A DNA stretch of 54,890 nt from Pandoraea sp. GTDB taxonomy: Bacteria > Pseudomonadota > Gammaproteobacteria > Burkholderiales > Burkholderiaceae. Below the pieces are notes generated by a model that saw only the letters and a list, made by a program, of their open reading frames with translations, was not told where the DNA came from and ran no database searches. Shown piece after piece: positions 9,481 through 19,973 of the stretch (positions are counted from its first letter, which is position 1; the number at the start of each line of letters is the position of its first letter). The DNA is taken from the NCBI RefSeq assembly GCF_004297875.1, contig NZ_SCSK01000060.1, forward strand, positions 1 to 54,890, read 5' to 3'. The translations under genes and the position numbers were made by a program.

Positions 9481-10134
9481 ATGGCAAAAAACCGCTTTAA
9501 CCAGTCGTGGCTGCACGATCACATCAATGATCCCTACGTCAAAATGGCGCAGCGCGACGGGTATCGGGCTCGCGCGGCATACAAATTGAAGGAAATCGAC
9601 GAGCAGGACAAGTTGATTCGGCCTGGACAGGTGATCGTCGATCTCGGGGCGGCGCCAGGCAGTTGGAGCCAGTACGTGCGCAACAAGCTGGCGGACGGTA
9701 AAAACCGGGTTGAGGGTGGCATCGACGGCACCATCATCGCGCTGGACCTGCTGCCGATGGCTCCTGTGGCTGACGTCCACTTCATTCAGGGGGATTTCCG
9801 GGACGACGAAGTGCTCGGCCGGTTGGAAGAAATTCTCGGCGAGCGTCAAGTGGACCTTGTACTTTCCGATATGGCCCCCAACCTATCCGGCATTGCCGTG
9901 GCGGATGCGGCGCGCGTCGGGCATATATGTGATTTGGCGCTGGAATTCTCTCAACGACATTTGAAGCCGGAAGGCGCATTGTTGGTCAAATGCTTTCATG
10001 GCAGTGGCTACAGTCAGATCGTGGAAAAATTCAAGCGGCAGTTCAAGGTGGTGGCGCCGCGCAAGCCCAAGGCCTCACGCGACAAATCGGCGGAAACGTT
10101 CATTTTGGGCAAAAACCTTAAAAATCCCGGATGA
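9481..10134 (+). CDS. rlmE: 23S rRNA (uridine-2'-O) methyltransferase RlmE (FtsJ/RrmJ)
   Basis: A 217-residue SAM-dependent enzyme that 2'-O-methylates U2552 in the A loop of 23S rRNA late in 50S assembly. It begins with the substrate Lys region ([20 protein letters not shown]), then motif [16 protein letters not shown], the catalytic Asp in [13 protein letters not shown], the Lys in [11 protein letters not shown] and the C-terminal Glu in [12 protein letters not shown], giving the K-D-K-E tetrad. It precedes ftsH as in many proteobacteria, with a 117-bp gap containing a hairpin. Confidence 0.97.
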   Translation: MAKNRFNQSWLHDHINDPYVKMAQRDGYRARAAYKLKEIDEQDKLIRPGQVIVDLGAAPGSWSQYVRNKLADGKNRVEGGIDGTIIALDLLPMAPVADVHFIQGDFRDDEVLGRLEEILGERQVDLVLSDMAPNLSGIAVADAARVGHICDLALEFSQRHLKPEGALLVKCFHGSGYSQIVEKFKRQFKVVAPRKPKASRDKSAETFILGKNLKNPG

Positions 10135-10136
10135 TT

Positions 10137-10167
10137 GGCCGCAAAGCCAAGTTTTTGGCTATCGGCC
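10137..10167 (+). other. Intercistronic stem-loop between rlmE and ftsH
   Basis: Nested arms GGCCG...CGGCC and AGCCAA-GTTT-TTGGCT begin two bases after the rlmE stop. There is no following T-tract, so it is more likely an mRNA-stability or attenuation hairpin than a terminator. Confidence 0.45.
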
Positions 10168-10251
10168 GGTTAAATATTCGTTATGGCGGCACCTACGGGA
10201 GTGGATTAAAATGAAAGCTGGCGCAAAGCGATTTCATGAAGGAGTAGCGCT

Positions 10252-12132
10252 TTGAACAACAATATGTTTTCCAAGGCAGCGGTGTGGTTGGTGATCGCAC
10301 TGGTGCTGTTTACTGTTTTCAAGCAATTCGATAAGCCACACGTTCAGAATAACGTGAGCTACTCGCAATTCATGAACGATGCCAAGGACGGCAAGGTCAA
10401 GGGCGTGGTCGTCCAAGGACGCAACCTCCAGGTCACCCCCGTCGAAGGTCAGAAATATTCGATTGTGTCGCCCGGCGATATCTGGATGGTGGGCGACCTG
10501 ATGAAATACGGCGTTCAGGTGTCCGGCAAGGCGGACGACGAACCCAACCTCCTGATGTCGGCGCTCTACTATCTGGGGCCGACGCTGCTCATCATCGGCT
10601 TCTGGTTTTACATGATGCGACAGATGCAGGGGGGCGGGAAAGGCGGTGCCTTTTCGTTTGGCAAGTCCCGTGCGCGACTCATCGACGAGAACAATAACGT
10701 CATCACTTTTGCCGACGTCGCGGGCTGCGACGAGGCCAAATACGAGGTCGGCGAATTGGTCGACTTCCTCAAGGATCCGCAAAAATTTCAGAAGCTCGGT
10801 GGTCGAATTCCGCGCGGTGTGCTGTTGATCGGTCCGCCAGGCACCGGTAAGACATTGCTTGCCCGAGCCATTGCCGGCGAAGCCAAGGTACCGTTTTTCA
10901 GCATCTCCGGTTCGGACTTCGTTGAAATGTTCGTTGGCGTTGGCGCGGCGCGTGTGCGCGACATGTTCGAGAACGCGAAGAAGCAGGCGCCCTGTATCGT
11001 TTTCATCGACGAAATCGACGCCGTCGGGCGGCATCGCGGCGCCGGCATGGGCGGCGGTAACGACGAGCGCGAGCAGACGCTGAACCAGATGCTGGTCGAA
11101 ATGGACGGCTTCGACGCCAATTCGGGCGTCATCGTGATTGCCGCGACCAACCGTTCCGACGTGCTTGACAAGGCACTCCTGCGTCCTGGCCGTTTCGACC
11201 GTCAGGTGTATGTCGGCCTGCCCGATATTCGCGGCCGTGAGCAGATTCTCAAAGTGCATTTGCGCAAAGTGCCGATCGCTAATGATGTCGATCCGTCGGT
11301 GATCGCTCGCGGTACCCCCGGTTTCTCGGGAGCCGATCTTGCCAATCTCGTCAACGAGGCGGCGCTGTTTGCCGCGCGCGGCAACAAGCGCATCGTCGAG
11401 ATGCAGGATTTCGAGGATGCCAAGGACAAGATATTCATGGGGCCGGAGCGCAAGTCGGCCGTGATGCGCGAGGAAGAAAAGCTGGCAACGGCCTATCACG
11501 AATCGGGGCACGCCGTGGTGGCCAAGATGCTGCCAAACGCCGATCCGGTGCACAAGGTCACGATTATGCCGCGTGGTTGGGCCTTGGGCGTGACCTGGCA
11601 GTTGCCCGAACATGACACCTATTCGGAATACCGCGACACCAAGTTGACTCAGATTGCCATTCTGTTCGGCGGTCGCGCCGCGGAGGAAGTATTCCTCAAC
11701 AAGATGTCGACGGGGGCCTCGAACGATTTCGAGCGTGCCACGAAATTGGCGCGCGACATGGTCACACGCTACGGCATGTCCGATGCGTTGGGGCCGATGG
11801 TCTACGTCGACACCGAGCAGGAATCCGTGTTCGGGCGCATGTCGGCCAAGTCGGTATCCGAGGCCACGCAGCAGAAAGTCGATGCCGAGATTCGCCGTAT
11901 TCTCGACGAACAATACGCGCTGGCCAAGCGTCTGCTCGAGGAGAATCGCGACAAGGTCGAGGCCATGACCCACGCGTTGATGGACTGGGAGACGATCGAT
12001 GCCGACCAGATCAACGACATCATGGACGGCCGGCCACCGCGTCCGCCGAAGAGTGGCGGCGCCTCGGGTGGCAGCACGCCGCCCGGCGGGAATGCGCCGT
12101 TGAAGCCGACCAATGCGCCGGCGACGATCTAA
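10252..12132 (+). CDS. ftsH: ATP-dependent zinc metalloprotease FtsH
   Basis: A 626-residue membrane-anchored AAA+ protease that degrades misassembled membrane proteins and regulatory proteins. It has two N-terminal membrane spans (about 5-24 and 100-121) around a small periplasmic domain, Walker A GPPGTGKT at 194-201, Walker [12 protein letters not shown], the second region of homology ([20 protein letters not shown]), and the zinc motif HESGH at 416-420. I keep the TTG at 10252, which has GGAG 7 bases upstream; ATG at 10264 is the alternative. The C-terminus is a Pro/Gly-rich tail. The ftsH-folP-glmM order is the classical one, though a strong terminator follows ftsH here. Confidence 0.97.
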   Translation: MNNNMFSKAAVWLVIALVLFTVFKQFDKPHVQNNVSYSQFMNDAKDGKVKGVVVQGRNLQVTPVEGQKYSIVSPGDIWMVGDLMKYGVQVSGKADDEPNLLMSALYYLGPTLLIIGFWFYMMRQMQGGGKGGAFSFGKSRARLIDENNNVITFADVAGCDEAKYEVGELVDFLKDPQKFQKLGGRIPRGVLLIGPPGTGKTLLARAIAGEAKVPFFSISGSDFVEMFVGVGAARVRDMFENAKKQAPCIVFIDEIDAVGRHRGAGMGGGNDEREQTLNQMLVEMDGFDANSGVIVIAATNRSDVLDKALLRPGRFDRQVYVGLPDIRGREQILKVHLRKVPIANDVDPSVIARGTPGFSGADLANLVNEAALFAARGNKRIVEMQDFEDAKDKIFMGPERKSAVMREEEKLATAYHESGHAVVAKMLPNADPVHKVTIMPRGWALGVTWQLPEHDTYSEYRDTKLTQIAILFGGRAAEEVFLNKMSTGASNDFERATKLARDMVTRYGMSDALGPMVYVDTEQESVFGRMSAKSVSEATQQKVDAEIRRILDEQYALAKRLLEENRDKVEAMTHALMDWETIDADQINDIMDGRPPRPPKSGGASGGSTPPGGNAPLKPTNAPATI

Positions 12133-12153
12133 GACAAATACATTCAGTATCGG

Positions 12154-12178
12154 GGCCGGCCTAGCGCCGGCCTTTTTT
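12154..12178 (+). terminator. Rho-independent terminator after ftsH
   Basis: GGCCGGC (12154-12160), loop CTAGC, GCCGGCC (12166-12172), then six T. A strong intrinsic terminator, so folP probably needs its own promoter or read-through. Confidence 0.85.
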
Positions 12179-12231
12179 ATCGCGCTACCGATTGCGCTGC
12201 GCCCCCTGCCTGATCAACCCCGACAAACACC

Positions 12232-13110
12232 ATGAGTTTCACTGCTGCGCTGCCAGATTCTGCCGTCTACACGTGCGGAAGATTCACCTTTGACCTGAGT
12301 CGTCCGTTGGTGATGGGTATCCTCAACATCACGCCGGATTCATTCTCCGACGGCGGTCGATTTATCACTCGGGATAGCGCATTGCAGCAGGCCGAGCAAC
12401 TCCTGGCGGAGGGTGCCGATATTATCGATATCGGCGGCGAGTCCAGCCGGCCGGGGTCAGACCCCTTGCCGCTGGAGCAGGAGCTGGAACGGGTCATTCC
12501 GGTCGTGGAGGCACTCAGGGAGTGCGGCGTGCCATTGTCGATCGATACCTATAAGCCGGCCGTCATGCGGGCCTCGCTCGATGCCGGCGCCGATATGATC
12601 AATGACATTTGGGGGTTTCGTCAGCCCGGTGCAGTCGACGCGATCGTCGGCAGCCGGTGCGGCGTGTGCGTCATGCATATGCTCAACGATCCGTTGACCA
12701 TGCAATCGGGCCCCAGTTACCGCGACGTGACGGCCGAGGTGGGGCAATTCCTGGCGATGCAGGCGAGCATGCTGGAGGCGAATGGCATTGCCCGTTCCCG
12801 CATCTGTATCGACCCGGGCTTTGGATTCGGCAAAACATTGGATCACAATCTCACGCTGCTAGGTCGCCTTGGGGCGCTGGCGCACGGTCCATGGCCCGTG
12901 CTCGTAGGCATGTCGCGCAAATCCATGCTCGGGCAACTGACCGGGCGTAAAATGCCGACCGAGCGACAAGCCGCCAGCGTTGCCGCCGCCCTGTGCGCGG
13001 CCGAGCGTGGCGCTTTCATCATCCGGGTGCACGATGTGGCGCCTACAGTCGACGCATTGAAAGTGTGGCAAGCCGTCAAAGCCGCCACTCCCAAGGTAGA
13101 ACAAGCATGA
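12232..13110 (+). CDS. folP: Dihydropteroate synthase
   Basis: A 292-residue TIM-barrel enzyme joining p-aminobenzoate to the pterin pyrophosphate in folate synthesis; the sulfonamide target. Both signatures are present: [15 protein letters not shown] near residue 24, and [14 protein letters not shown], with SIDTYKP, NDIWGF and the C-terminal RVHDV anion-binding motif. About 20 residues of N-terminal extension precede the barrel, as in other Burkholderiales. glmM follows after 7 bp with a GAGGAA ribosome site, so the two are one transcript. Confidence 0.96.
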   Translation: MSFTAALPDSAVYTCGRFTFDLSRPLVMGILNITPDSFSDGGRFITRDSALQQAEQLLAEGADIIDIGGESSRPGSDPLPLEQELERVIPVVEALRECGVPLSIDTYKPAVMRASLDAGADMINDIWGFRQPGAVDAIVGSRCGVCVMHMLNDPLTMQSGPSYRDVTAEVGQFLAMQASMLEANGIARSRICIDPGFGFGKTLDHNLTLLGRLGALAHGPWPVLVGMSRKSMLGQLTGRKMPTERQAASVAAALCAAERGAFIIRVHDVAPTVDALKVWQAVKAATPKVEQA

Positions 13111-13117
13111 GGAATGC

Positions 13118-14467
13118 ATGAAACGACGTTATTTTGGTACCGACGGAATTCGTGGCACCGTTGGGCAGACGCCCATTACACCGGATTTTGTGCTTCGACT
13201 CGGTTACGCGGCGGGCGTCGTGCTGGCCGCGAATGCGCCGGCATCGGGCCGCCCCACCGTACTGATCGGCAAGGACACCCGAGTGTCCGGCTATATGCTT
13301 GAAGCGGCGCTCGAAGCCGGCTTTGCCGCTGCCGGCGTAGATACGATGCTCGCCGGGCCAATGCCGACTGCCGCGGTGGCCTACCTCACCCGCGCGTTGC
13401 GCTTGAACGCCGGCGTCGTCATCAGCGCCTCGCACAATCCCTACCAGGATAACGGCATCAAATTCTTCTCGGCCGATGGCAACAAGCTGGCCGATCAGAT
13501 CGAAGCCGATATCGAGCGTCAACTCGCCGAACCCATGCAGTGCGTCGCCTCCGAAGAGCTGGGCAAGGCCCGCCGCCTGGACGATGCGGCGGGGCGCTAT
13601 ATCGAGTTCTGCAAAAGTACATTCCCGAACGATTACGACTTGCGTGGCCTGAAACTGGTGATCGATTGCGCCCACGGCGCGGCCTATCACATTGCCCCGC
13701 ACGTCTTCCACGAACTCGGCGCCGAAGTGATTGCCATCGGTAATCAACCCAACGGGTTCAACATCAACGACGGCTATGGGGCGACGGCACCCGACAACCT
13801 GGTACGCGCGGTGCAGGCGCATCAGGCAGACCTCGGCATCGCACTCGACGGCGACGCGGATCGGCTGCAGGTGGTCGATGGCAGCGGGCGTCTTTTCAAC
13901 GGCGACGAGCTTCTCTACGTGCTGGCCAAAGACCGCTTGCGCCACGGCGAGATCAACGGCGTGGTCGGCACGGTCATGACAAACATGGCGATCGAGCTGG
14001 CCCTGCAGTCGCTGGGCGTGCAGTTCGTGCGCGCCAAGGTCGGCGATCGCTACGTCCTCGAACAGCTGCGCGCGCACGGTTGGCTGCTTGGGGCCGAAGG
14101 GTCAGGGCATATCCTTTGCCTCGACAAGCACACCACGGGGGACGGCATCATCTCCGCGCTCCAGGTGCTGGCGGCGCTAAAGCGCGCGCAACAACCGCTG
14201 GCACTGCTGCTCGATGGCGTCGATCTTTTCCCGCAGCGCATGATCAACGTACGGATGCCGGCCGGCTACGACTGGCAGTCCAGTGCGGCGCTGCAAAGCG
14301 AGTGCTCGCGGGTCGAGCATGAGTTGGCCGGAGTGGGGCGTGTGCTGATCCGGGCCTCCGGTACCGAACCGGTCCTGCGGGTAATGGTCGAGGCGCATCA
14401 GGCGGATATCGCCACCCAGTGTGCCGAGCGGTTGGCCAATACGGTGCAAGCCGAAATTACCGGCTGA
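13118..14467 (+). CDS. glmM: Phosphoglucosamine mutase
   Basis: A 449-residue alpha-D-phosphohexomutase that converts glucosamine-6-phosphate to glucosamine-1-phosphate for UDP-GlcNAc and thus peptidoglycan and LPS. It has the N-terminal FGTDGIRG, the phosphoserine loop [16 protein letters not shown] with catalytic Ser105, the magnesium loop DGDADR, the sugar loop EGSGH and the C-terminal phosphate loop [12 protein letters not shown]. The Ser-x-Asn form of the active loop distinguishes GlmM from phosphomannomutases. Confidence 0.97.
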   Translation: MKRRYFGTDGIRGTVGQTPITPDFVLRLGYAAGVVLAANAPASGRPTVLIGKDTRVSGYMLEAALEAGFAAAGVDTMLAGPMPTAAVAYLTRALRLNAGVVISASHNPYQDNGIKFFSADGNKLADQIEADIERQLAEPMQCVASEELGKARRLDDAAGRYIEFCKSTFPNDYDLRGLKLVIDCAHGAAYHIAPHVFHELGAEVIAIGNQPNGFNINDGYGATAPDNLVRAVQAHQADLGIALDGDADRLQVVDGSGRLFNGDELLYVLAKDRLRHGEINGVVGTVMTNMAIELALQSLGVQFVRAKVGDRYVLEQLRAHGWLLGAEGSGHILCLDKHTTGDGIISALQVLAALKRAQQPLALLLDGVDLFPQRMINVRMPAGYDWQSSAALQSECSRVEHELAGVGRVLIRASGTEPVLRVMVEAHQADIATQCAERLANTVQAEITG

Positions 14468-14491
14468 CACGATCACGCCGCCACGCGAGCA

Positions 14492-14525
14492 ACGCCTGCC
14501 ACGCTTTCGCCTGGCGGGCGTTTTT
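14492..14525 (+). terminator. Rho-independent terminator after glmM
   Basis: ACGCCTGCCA (14492-14501) pairs with TGGCGGGCGT (14512-14521) around a 10-base loop, followed by a run of T. It closes the folP-glmM transcript just before the pst promoter. Confidence 0.8.
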
Positions 14526-14562
14526 ATCCTGCCGACAGGCCGAACCCGGCAAATTGGGTTGG

Positions 14563-14605
14563 ATGACAGTCATGTGAAAGACTATAATTGACACAATATT
14601 GTCAT
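14563..14605 (+). promoter_or_regulatory. Candidate PhoB boxes before pstS
   Basis: Two 18-bp sites have the 7-4-7 layout of Pho boxes (CTGTCAT/C repeats in 11-bp phase). The forward site 14588-14605 is TTGACAC-AATA-TTGTCAT; ten bases later comes a weak -10 (TAAGCT, 14616-14621), the spacing expected of PhoB-activated sigma-70 promoters. On the other strand, 14563-14580 reads CTTTCAC-ATGA-CTGTCAT. The location before pstSCAB-phoUBR makes PhoB control very likely; which site is used is inference. Confidence 0.65.
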
Positions 14606-14663
14606 ATATCGTCGTTAAGCTTCGCGGTGTTCAAATCTCGTTCCACAAATCATTGGGGGATCC

Positions 14664-15698
14664 ATGAAGTTCATGAAAACAGCAGTGGCTGGCTTGGCAG
14701 GTATCGTTATCGCCGGTTCGGCTTTTGCTGCCGATATCACCGGTGCCGGCAGCACGTTTGCTGCGCCGATCTATACGAAGTGGGCTGATGCCTATCAAAA
14801 GGCGACCAGCAACAAGGTTAACTACCAAGGTATCGGATCTTCCGGCGGTATCAAGCAGATCATTTCCAAAACGGTTGACTTCGCCGGCTCGGATGCTCCG
14901 CTGACCGACGAGCAACTGGCCAAGGATGGCCTGTTCCAATTCCCGACGGTCATCGGCGGGATTTTGCCGGTCGTGAACCTGAAGGGTGTCAAGCCGGGTG
15001 AAATGGTCTTGTCCGGCCCGGTTCTGGCCGACATCTACCTGGGCAAGGTCAAGAAGTGGAATGATCCGGCGATCCAGGCGCTCAACCCGAAACTGAATTT
15101 GCCCGACCAGGCCATCGTGCTGGTGCGTCGTGCCGACGGTTCCGGTACGACATTCATTTTCAGTAACTATCTGTCGAAGGTCAGCCCGACCTGGAAGAGC
15201 GAAGTGGGTGTTGGCACGTCGCTCAAGTGGCCCGCGACGTCGGCCGGCGGTAATGGCAACCCGGGTGTCGCCGCTTTCGTGCAACGCCTGCCTGGCGCGA
15301 TCGGTTATGTCGAGTCCGCTTACGTGCAGCAGAACCACATGACCTACACCGCGATGAAGAACGCCAGCGGCAGCGTGGTCGAGCCGAAGGAAGAAACCTT
15401 CAAGGCGGCGGCGGCCGGCGCGGATTGGTCGAAATCGTTCTACCAGATCCTGACCGATGAGCCGGGCAAGAATGCCTGGCCGATCGTCGGCGCGACCTTC
15501 GTGCTGCTGCACACCAAGCAAGACAAGCCGGTTCAAGGTGCCGAAGTGTTGAAGTTCTTCGACTGGTCGTTCAAGAATGGTCTGAAGATGGCTTCTGACC
15601 TCGACTACATTCCGTTGCCGGAGAGCGTGATCAACCAGATCCGCCAGGCATGGAAAAAGTCGATCAAGGATGAGAGCGGCAAGGCTATCTATCAATAA
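14664..15698 (+). CDS. pstS: Phosphate ABC transporter periplasmic binding protein PstS
   Basis: A 344-residue protein with a signal peptide cut after GSAFA (about residue 22), then mature [13 protein letters not shown]. Family motifs: [13 protein letters not shown], the phosphate-loop [33 protein letters not shown] and GAIGYVES. It captures phosphate in the periplasm for PstCAB. First gene of pstSCAB-phoU-phoB-phoR; a strong hairpin without T-tract follows it, which may keep its mRNA more abundant than that of the permease genes. Confidence 0.97.
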   Translation: MKFMKTAVAGLAGIVIAGSAFAADITGAGSTFAAPIYTKWADAYQKATSNKVNYQGIGSSGGIKQIISKTVDFAGSDAPLTDEQLAKDGLFQFPTVIGGILPVVNLKGVKPGEMVLSGPVLADIYLGKVKKWNDPAIQALNPKLNLPDQAIVLVRRADGSGTTFIFSNYLSKVSPTWKSEVGVGTSLKWPATSAGGNGNPGVAAFVQRLPGAIGYVESAYVQQNHMTYTAMKNASGSVVEPKEETFKAAAAGADWSKSFYQILTDEPGKNAWPIVGATFVLLHTKQDKPVQGAEVLKFFDWSFKNGLKMASDLDYIPLPESVINQIRQAWKKSIKDESGKAIYQ

Positions 15699-15723
15699 GG
15701 TCTAAGTAGGCTGTAACGCTGCA

Positions 15724-15749
15724 AACGCCGCCCAACCCTGGGCGGCGTT
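15724..15749 (+). other. Strong intergenic hairpin between pstS and pstC
   Basis: AACGCCGCCC (15724-15733) and GGGCGGCGTT (15740-15749) form a perfect 10-bp stem with a 6-base loop. No T-run follows, so it is probably an mRNA-stabilising element or a leaky terminator that raises PstS over PstCAB. Confidence 0.7.
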
Positions 15750-15769
15750 GTGTTGGGAGAACTCGATTT

Positions 15770-16753
15770 ATGGCTGATGACGCCACCTCCTCCAAGTCGT
15801 TCGCCGCGGGCATGGCACGGCCCCCCGGACATGCCGGAGATGTCGTGTTTGCGGTGGTAGTGCGCCTGGCGGCGCTGGTTGCGTTGATTCTGCTGGGCGG
15901 CATTATTATTTCGCTTTGCATACAGTCGCTGCCGACCATCCATAAATTCGGGTTCAGGTTTCTCTGGACCAGCGACTGGGACCCTGTCGCTAACCAGTAC
16001 GGTGCGCTGGTGCCGATCTACGGTACCATCGTCACATCGATTATCGCGTTGATCATCGCGGTGCCGGTCAGCTTCGGCATCGCGCTGTTTCTCACAGAAC
16101 TGTCCCCACTCTGGCTGCGGCGTCCGCTAGGCACGGCCATCGAGCTGCTGGCCGCCATCCCCAGCATTGTCTACGGCATGTGGGGATTACTGGTTTTTGC
16201 ACCGATTTTCAGCGTCTACTTCCAGGCGCCGCTGGCGGACCTGCTGGGCAACGTTCCACTGATCGGGGCGCTGGTTCAAGGGCCGCCGCTGGGCATCGGT
16301 CTGCTACCCGCAGGCGTAATTCTGGCGATCATGATCATCCCCTACATCGCCTCTGTCATGCGTGACGTCTTCGAGGTCACGCCCGTTTTGCTCAAAGAGT
16401 CGGCATACGGCATCGGATGCACGACTTGGGAAGTGATGTGGAATGTGGTCCTGCCGTTCACCAAAAGCGGAGTCATCGGCGGCGTGATGCTCGGTTTGGG
16501 GCGCGCGCTGGGCGAGACAATGGCCGTCACGTTCATGATCGGCAACACCAATATCCTCGATAACGCGTCGCTGTATTCGCCGGGCAACAGCATCACGTCC
16601 GCACTGGCCAATGAATTTGCCGAAGCCGGTCCTGGCCTGCACACCTCGGCGCTGATGGAGTTGGGGTTGATTCTGTTTTTCATTACCTTCGTGGTGCTGT
16701 CGCTATCGAAATTGATGCTGCTGCGTCTCGAGCGAATCGAGGGCAAAAAATGA
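15770..16753 (+). CDS. pstC: Phosphate ABC transporter permease PstC
   Basis: A 327-residue inner-membrane permease with about six to seven spans. It shows PstC features: [21 protein letters not shown] after the first span, [15 protein letters not shown], and the EAA-type loop contacting the ATPase ([20 protein letters not shown] then [17 protein letters not shown]). Together with PstA it forms the channel. Its last four bases overlap the pstA start (ATGA), indicating translational coupling. Confidence 0.96.
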   Translation: MADDATSSKSFAAGMARPPGHAGDVVFAVVVRLAALVALILLGGIIISLCIQSLPTIHKFGFRFLWTSDWDPVANQYGALVPIYGTIVTSIIALIIAVPVSFGIALFLTELSPLWLRRPLGTAIELLAAIPSIVYGMWGLLVFAPIFSVYFQAPLADLLGNVPLIGALVQGPPLGIGLLPAGVILAIMIIPYIASVMRDVFEVTPVLLKESAYGIGCTTWEVMWNVVLPFTKSGVIGGVMLGLGRALGETMAVTFMIGNTNILDNASLYSPGNSITSALANEFAEAGPGLHTSALMELGLILFFITFVVLSLSKLMLLRLERIEGKK

Positions 16754-17643
16754 ACGATCGCTCACTCGAAATCACGCCCGCCTTGAAGCAGATCAATGCC
16801 GGCACAAAACTCAGGCTGCAAGCTCGCCGTCGTCGCAAGAACGCGTTGGCGATCACCCTGTCCATGCTGGCGATGGCCTTCGGTCTGTGGTGGCTGCTCT
16901 GGATTCTTTACACCACCATCACGCTGGGTATCGGCGGCCTCTCGCTGAATCTGTTCGTCGCGGCAACGCCGCCACCCGGCTCGGCTGGCGGCGGTTTGGC
17001 CAATGCGATCGTCGGCAGCCTGATTCTCGTTTCACTGGCGACGTTGATCGGCACGCCGCTTGGCATTCTGGCTGGTGTGTATCTGGCCGAATATGGTCAG
17101 TCGTCGTGGGCGGCCAGCCTGATCCGCTTTATCAACGATATTCTGCTGTCTGCCCCCTCGATCGTGATCGGTCTGTTCGTTTATGCGGTAATGGTCGCGC
17201 ACATGGACCGCTTCTCCGGTTGGGCCGGCGTCATGTCGCTGGCGTTGCTGGAGATTCCGATCATCATTCGCACTACGGAAAATATGCTCAAGCTGGTGCC
17301 TAATGCGCTGCGCGAGGCCGCTTTTGCGCTTGGCACGCCAAAATGGAAGATCATCTCCCTGATCACGCTCAAGGCTTCGGTCGCCGGCATCGTCACCGGT
17401 GTGCTGCTGGCCGTGGCCCGGATTGCCGGCGAAACGGCGCCGCTGTTGTTCACCGCGCTGTCCAGCCAGTTCTGGAGCGTTGACTTGAATCAACCGATGG
17501 CGAACCTGCCGGTCACCATCTACAAGTTTGCGATGAGCCCCTACGCGGGCTGGCAACAACTCGCCTGGGCGGGCGTTTTCATCATCACGCTTGGCGTGCT
17601 CGGATTGAACATTCTGGCGCGTGTGATATTCGCAAAAAAATAA
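16750..17643 (+). CDS. pstA: Phosphate ABC transporter permease PstA
   Basis: A 297-residue permease with about six spans. Diagnostic segments: [36 protein letters not shown], the EAA loop [19 protein letters not shown] and [18 protein letters not shown]. Partner of PstC. Starts within the pstC stop (ATGA overlap) and ends 15 bp before pstB. Confidence 0.96.
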   Translation: MNDRSLEITPALKQINAGTKLRLQARRRRKNALAITLSMLAMAFGLWWLLWILYTTITLGIGGLSLNLFVAATPPPGSAGGGLANAIVGSLILVSLATLIGTPLGILAGVYLAEYGQSSWAASLIRFINDILLSAPSIVIGLFVYAVMVAHMDRFSGWAGVMSLALLEIPIIIRTTENMLKLVPNALREAAFALGTPKWKIISLITLKASVAGIVTGVLLAVARIAGETAPLLFTALSSQFWSVDLNQPMANLPVTIYKFAMSPYAGWQQLAWAGVFIITLGVLGLNILARVIFAKK

Positions 17644-17658
17644 ACTGGCAAGGCGATC

Positions 17659-18441
17659 ATGACTTCAATGTTGAGCGAAACTTCCTTCAAGCCGAAAATC
17701 GAGGTCAAAGACCTCAATTTTTACTATGACAAGTTCCATGCGCTGAAAAATGTCAATTTGCGCATCCCGGAACACAAGGTAACCGCGTTCATCGGACCTT
17801 CCGGCTGCGGCAAGTCGACGCTGCTGCGCACCTTCAACAAGATGTATGCGCTGTATCCGGAGCAGCGCGCCGAGGGCGAGATCCTGATGGACGGCGAGAA
17901 TCTGCTGACGTCCAAGCAGGATATCGCGTTGCTGCGCGCCAAGGTCGGCATGGTGTTCCAGAAACCCACGCCGTTCCCGATGTCGATCTACGACAACATC
18001 GCATTCGGCGTGCGGTTGTTCGAAAAGCTCTCTCGCTCCGAAATGGACGACCGCATCGAATGGGCGCTGACCAAGGCGGCGTTGTGGAGCGAAGTCAAGG
18101 ATAAGCTCAATCAGAGCGGCCACGGTCTGTCCGGCGGACAACAGCAGCGATTGTGTATTGCCCGCGGCATTGCGATTCGCCCCGAGGTGTTGCTGCTCGA
18201 TGAGCCCTGTTCGGCGCTCGACCCGATTTCAACCGGCCGCATCGAAGAGCTGATCGCCGAGCTCAAGAGCGAATACACCGTGGTCATCGTGACGCACAAC
18301 ATGCAGCAAGCTGCACGCTGCTCCGATCACACCGCATACATGTACCTGGGCGAGCTCATCGAGTTTGGTGAAACGGAGAAGATCTTCATCAAACCGAGCC
18401 GCAAGGAAACCGAAGACTACATTACTGGCCGTTTTGGCTAA
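17659..18441 (+). CDS. pstB: Phosphate ABC transporter ATPase PstB
   Basis: A 260-residue ATPase. Walker [11 protein letters not shown]-loop [18 protein letters not shown], signature [14 protein letters not shown], Walker [14 protein letters not shown] and the switch His in [14 protein letters not shown]; the last few features are typical of PstB. It energises phosphate import and, with PhoU, relays phosphate status to PhoR. Confidence 0.97.
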   Translation: MTSMLSETSFKPKIEVKDLNFYYDKFHALKNVNLRIPEHKVTAFIGPSGCGKSTLLRTFNKMYALYPEQRAEGEILMDGENLLTSKQDIALLRAKVGMVFQKPTPFPMSIYDNIAFGVRLFEKLSRSEMDDRIEWALTKAALWSEVKDKLNQSGHGLSGGQQQRLCIARGIAIRPEVLLLDEPCSALDPISTGRIEELIAELKSEYTVVIVTHNMQQAARCSDHTAYMYLGELIEFGETEKIFIKPSRKETEDYITGRFG

Positions 18442-18461
18442 CTCATGACACAGGAGAAGCC

Positions 18462-19169
18462 ATGTCAGACAAACATCTGTCCAGCCAATTCGACTCAGAC
18501 CTGAATCAGGTATGCTCGCGCGTCCTGGAAATGGGCGGGCTGGTCGAGTCTCAGATCGTCAATGCAATGCAGGCGCTGAACAATTTCGATCGTGGCCTGA
18601 TCGAGACCGTGCGCGCGCAGGAGCACAAGCTCAATGCGATGGAAATCGAAATCGACGAGGAGTGCAGCAACATCATCGCGCGACGTCAGCCGGCCGCACG
18701 CGATCTGCGGTTGCTCATGGCGATTTCAAAAACCATCACCAACCTGGAGCGCGCGGGTGACGAGGCCGAAAAGATCGCCAAGCGCACCGGTCGGATCATG
18801 GACGATGCGGCTGGCCACTCATTGAATCATTCCGAGATCAAAATCGCCGGCGACATGGCGGTGGCGCTGTTGCGCCGTACGCTCGACGCTTTCGCCCGGC
18901 TCGACGTTGCCGAAGCTGCCGAGATCGTGCGTGACGACAAGGCTATCGATGATGAATTCCGCGCGTTCGTCAGAAAGCTCGTCACCTACATGATGGAAGA
19001 TCCCCGCACCATTTCGGTCGGCCTCGACTTTTTGTTCATCGCCAAAGCGGTCGAGCGCATTGGCGACCACGCGAAGAATATCGCCGAATTCGTGATCTAT
19101 ATCGTGCGCGGCACCGACGTGCGCCATGTATCGCAGGAAGATCTGGAACGGGAAGCGTTAGGTAAATAA
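18462..19169 (+). CDS. phoU: Phosphate signalling regulator PhoU
   Basis: A 235-residue all-helical protein with two PhoU repeats (about 18-105 and 120-210). The metal-binding motifs are visible as ERAGDEAEKIAKR in the first and ERIGDHAKNIAEF in the second. It links PstSCAB to PhoR and represses the Pho regulon when phosphate is plentiful. Preceded by CAGGAG. Confidence 0.96.
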   Translation: MSDKHLSSQFDSDLNQVCSRVLEMGGLVESQIVNAMQALNNFDRGLIETVRAQEHKLNAMEIEIDEECSNIIARRQPAARDLRLLMAISKTITNLERAGDEAEKIAKRTGRIMDDAAGHSLNHSEIKIAGDMAVALLRRTLDAFARLDVAEAAEIVRDDKAIDDEFRAFVRKLVTYMMEDPRTISVGLDFLFIAKAVERIGDHAKNIAEFVIYIVRGTDVRHVSQEDLEREALGK

Positions 19170-19195
19170 CACCAGCGACAGTTTGAGAGGATGCA

Positions 19196-19897
<702 letters not shown>

Positions 19898-19923
19898 CAT
19901 GCCGCGCGTGGCGGGCTGTGCCG

Positions 19924-19942
19924 CTGCCATACGTCATGGCAG
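19924..19942 (+). other. Hairpin between phoB and phoR
   Basis: CTGCCAT (19924-19930), loop ACGTC, ATGGCAG (19936-19942). It lies in the 76-bp phoB-phoR gap with no T-tract; phoR also lacks a clear ribosome site, so lower expression of the kinase than of the regulator is plausible. Confidence 0.45.
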
Positions 19943-19973
19943 TCACGGGGGACATGGTTCAATTGCTTAAGCT

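Noticed and set aside
9382..9849. N-terminal extension of yhbY reaching into rlmE
   Set aside because: The added 156 residues are antisense to rlmE and unlike any CRM protein; the ATG at 9381 gives the normal family start.
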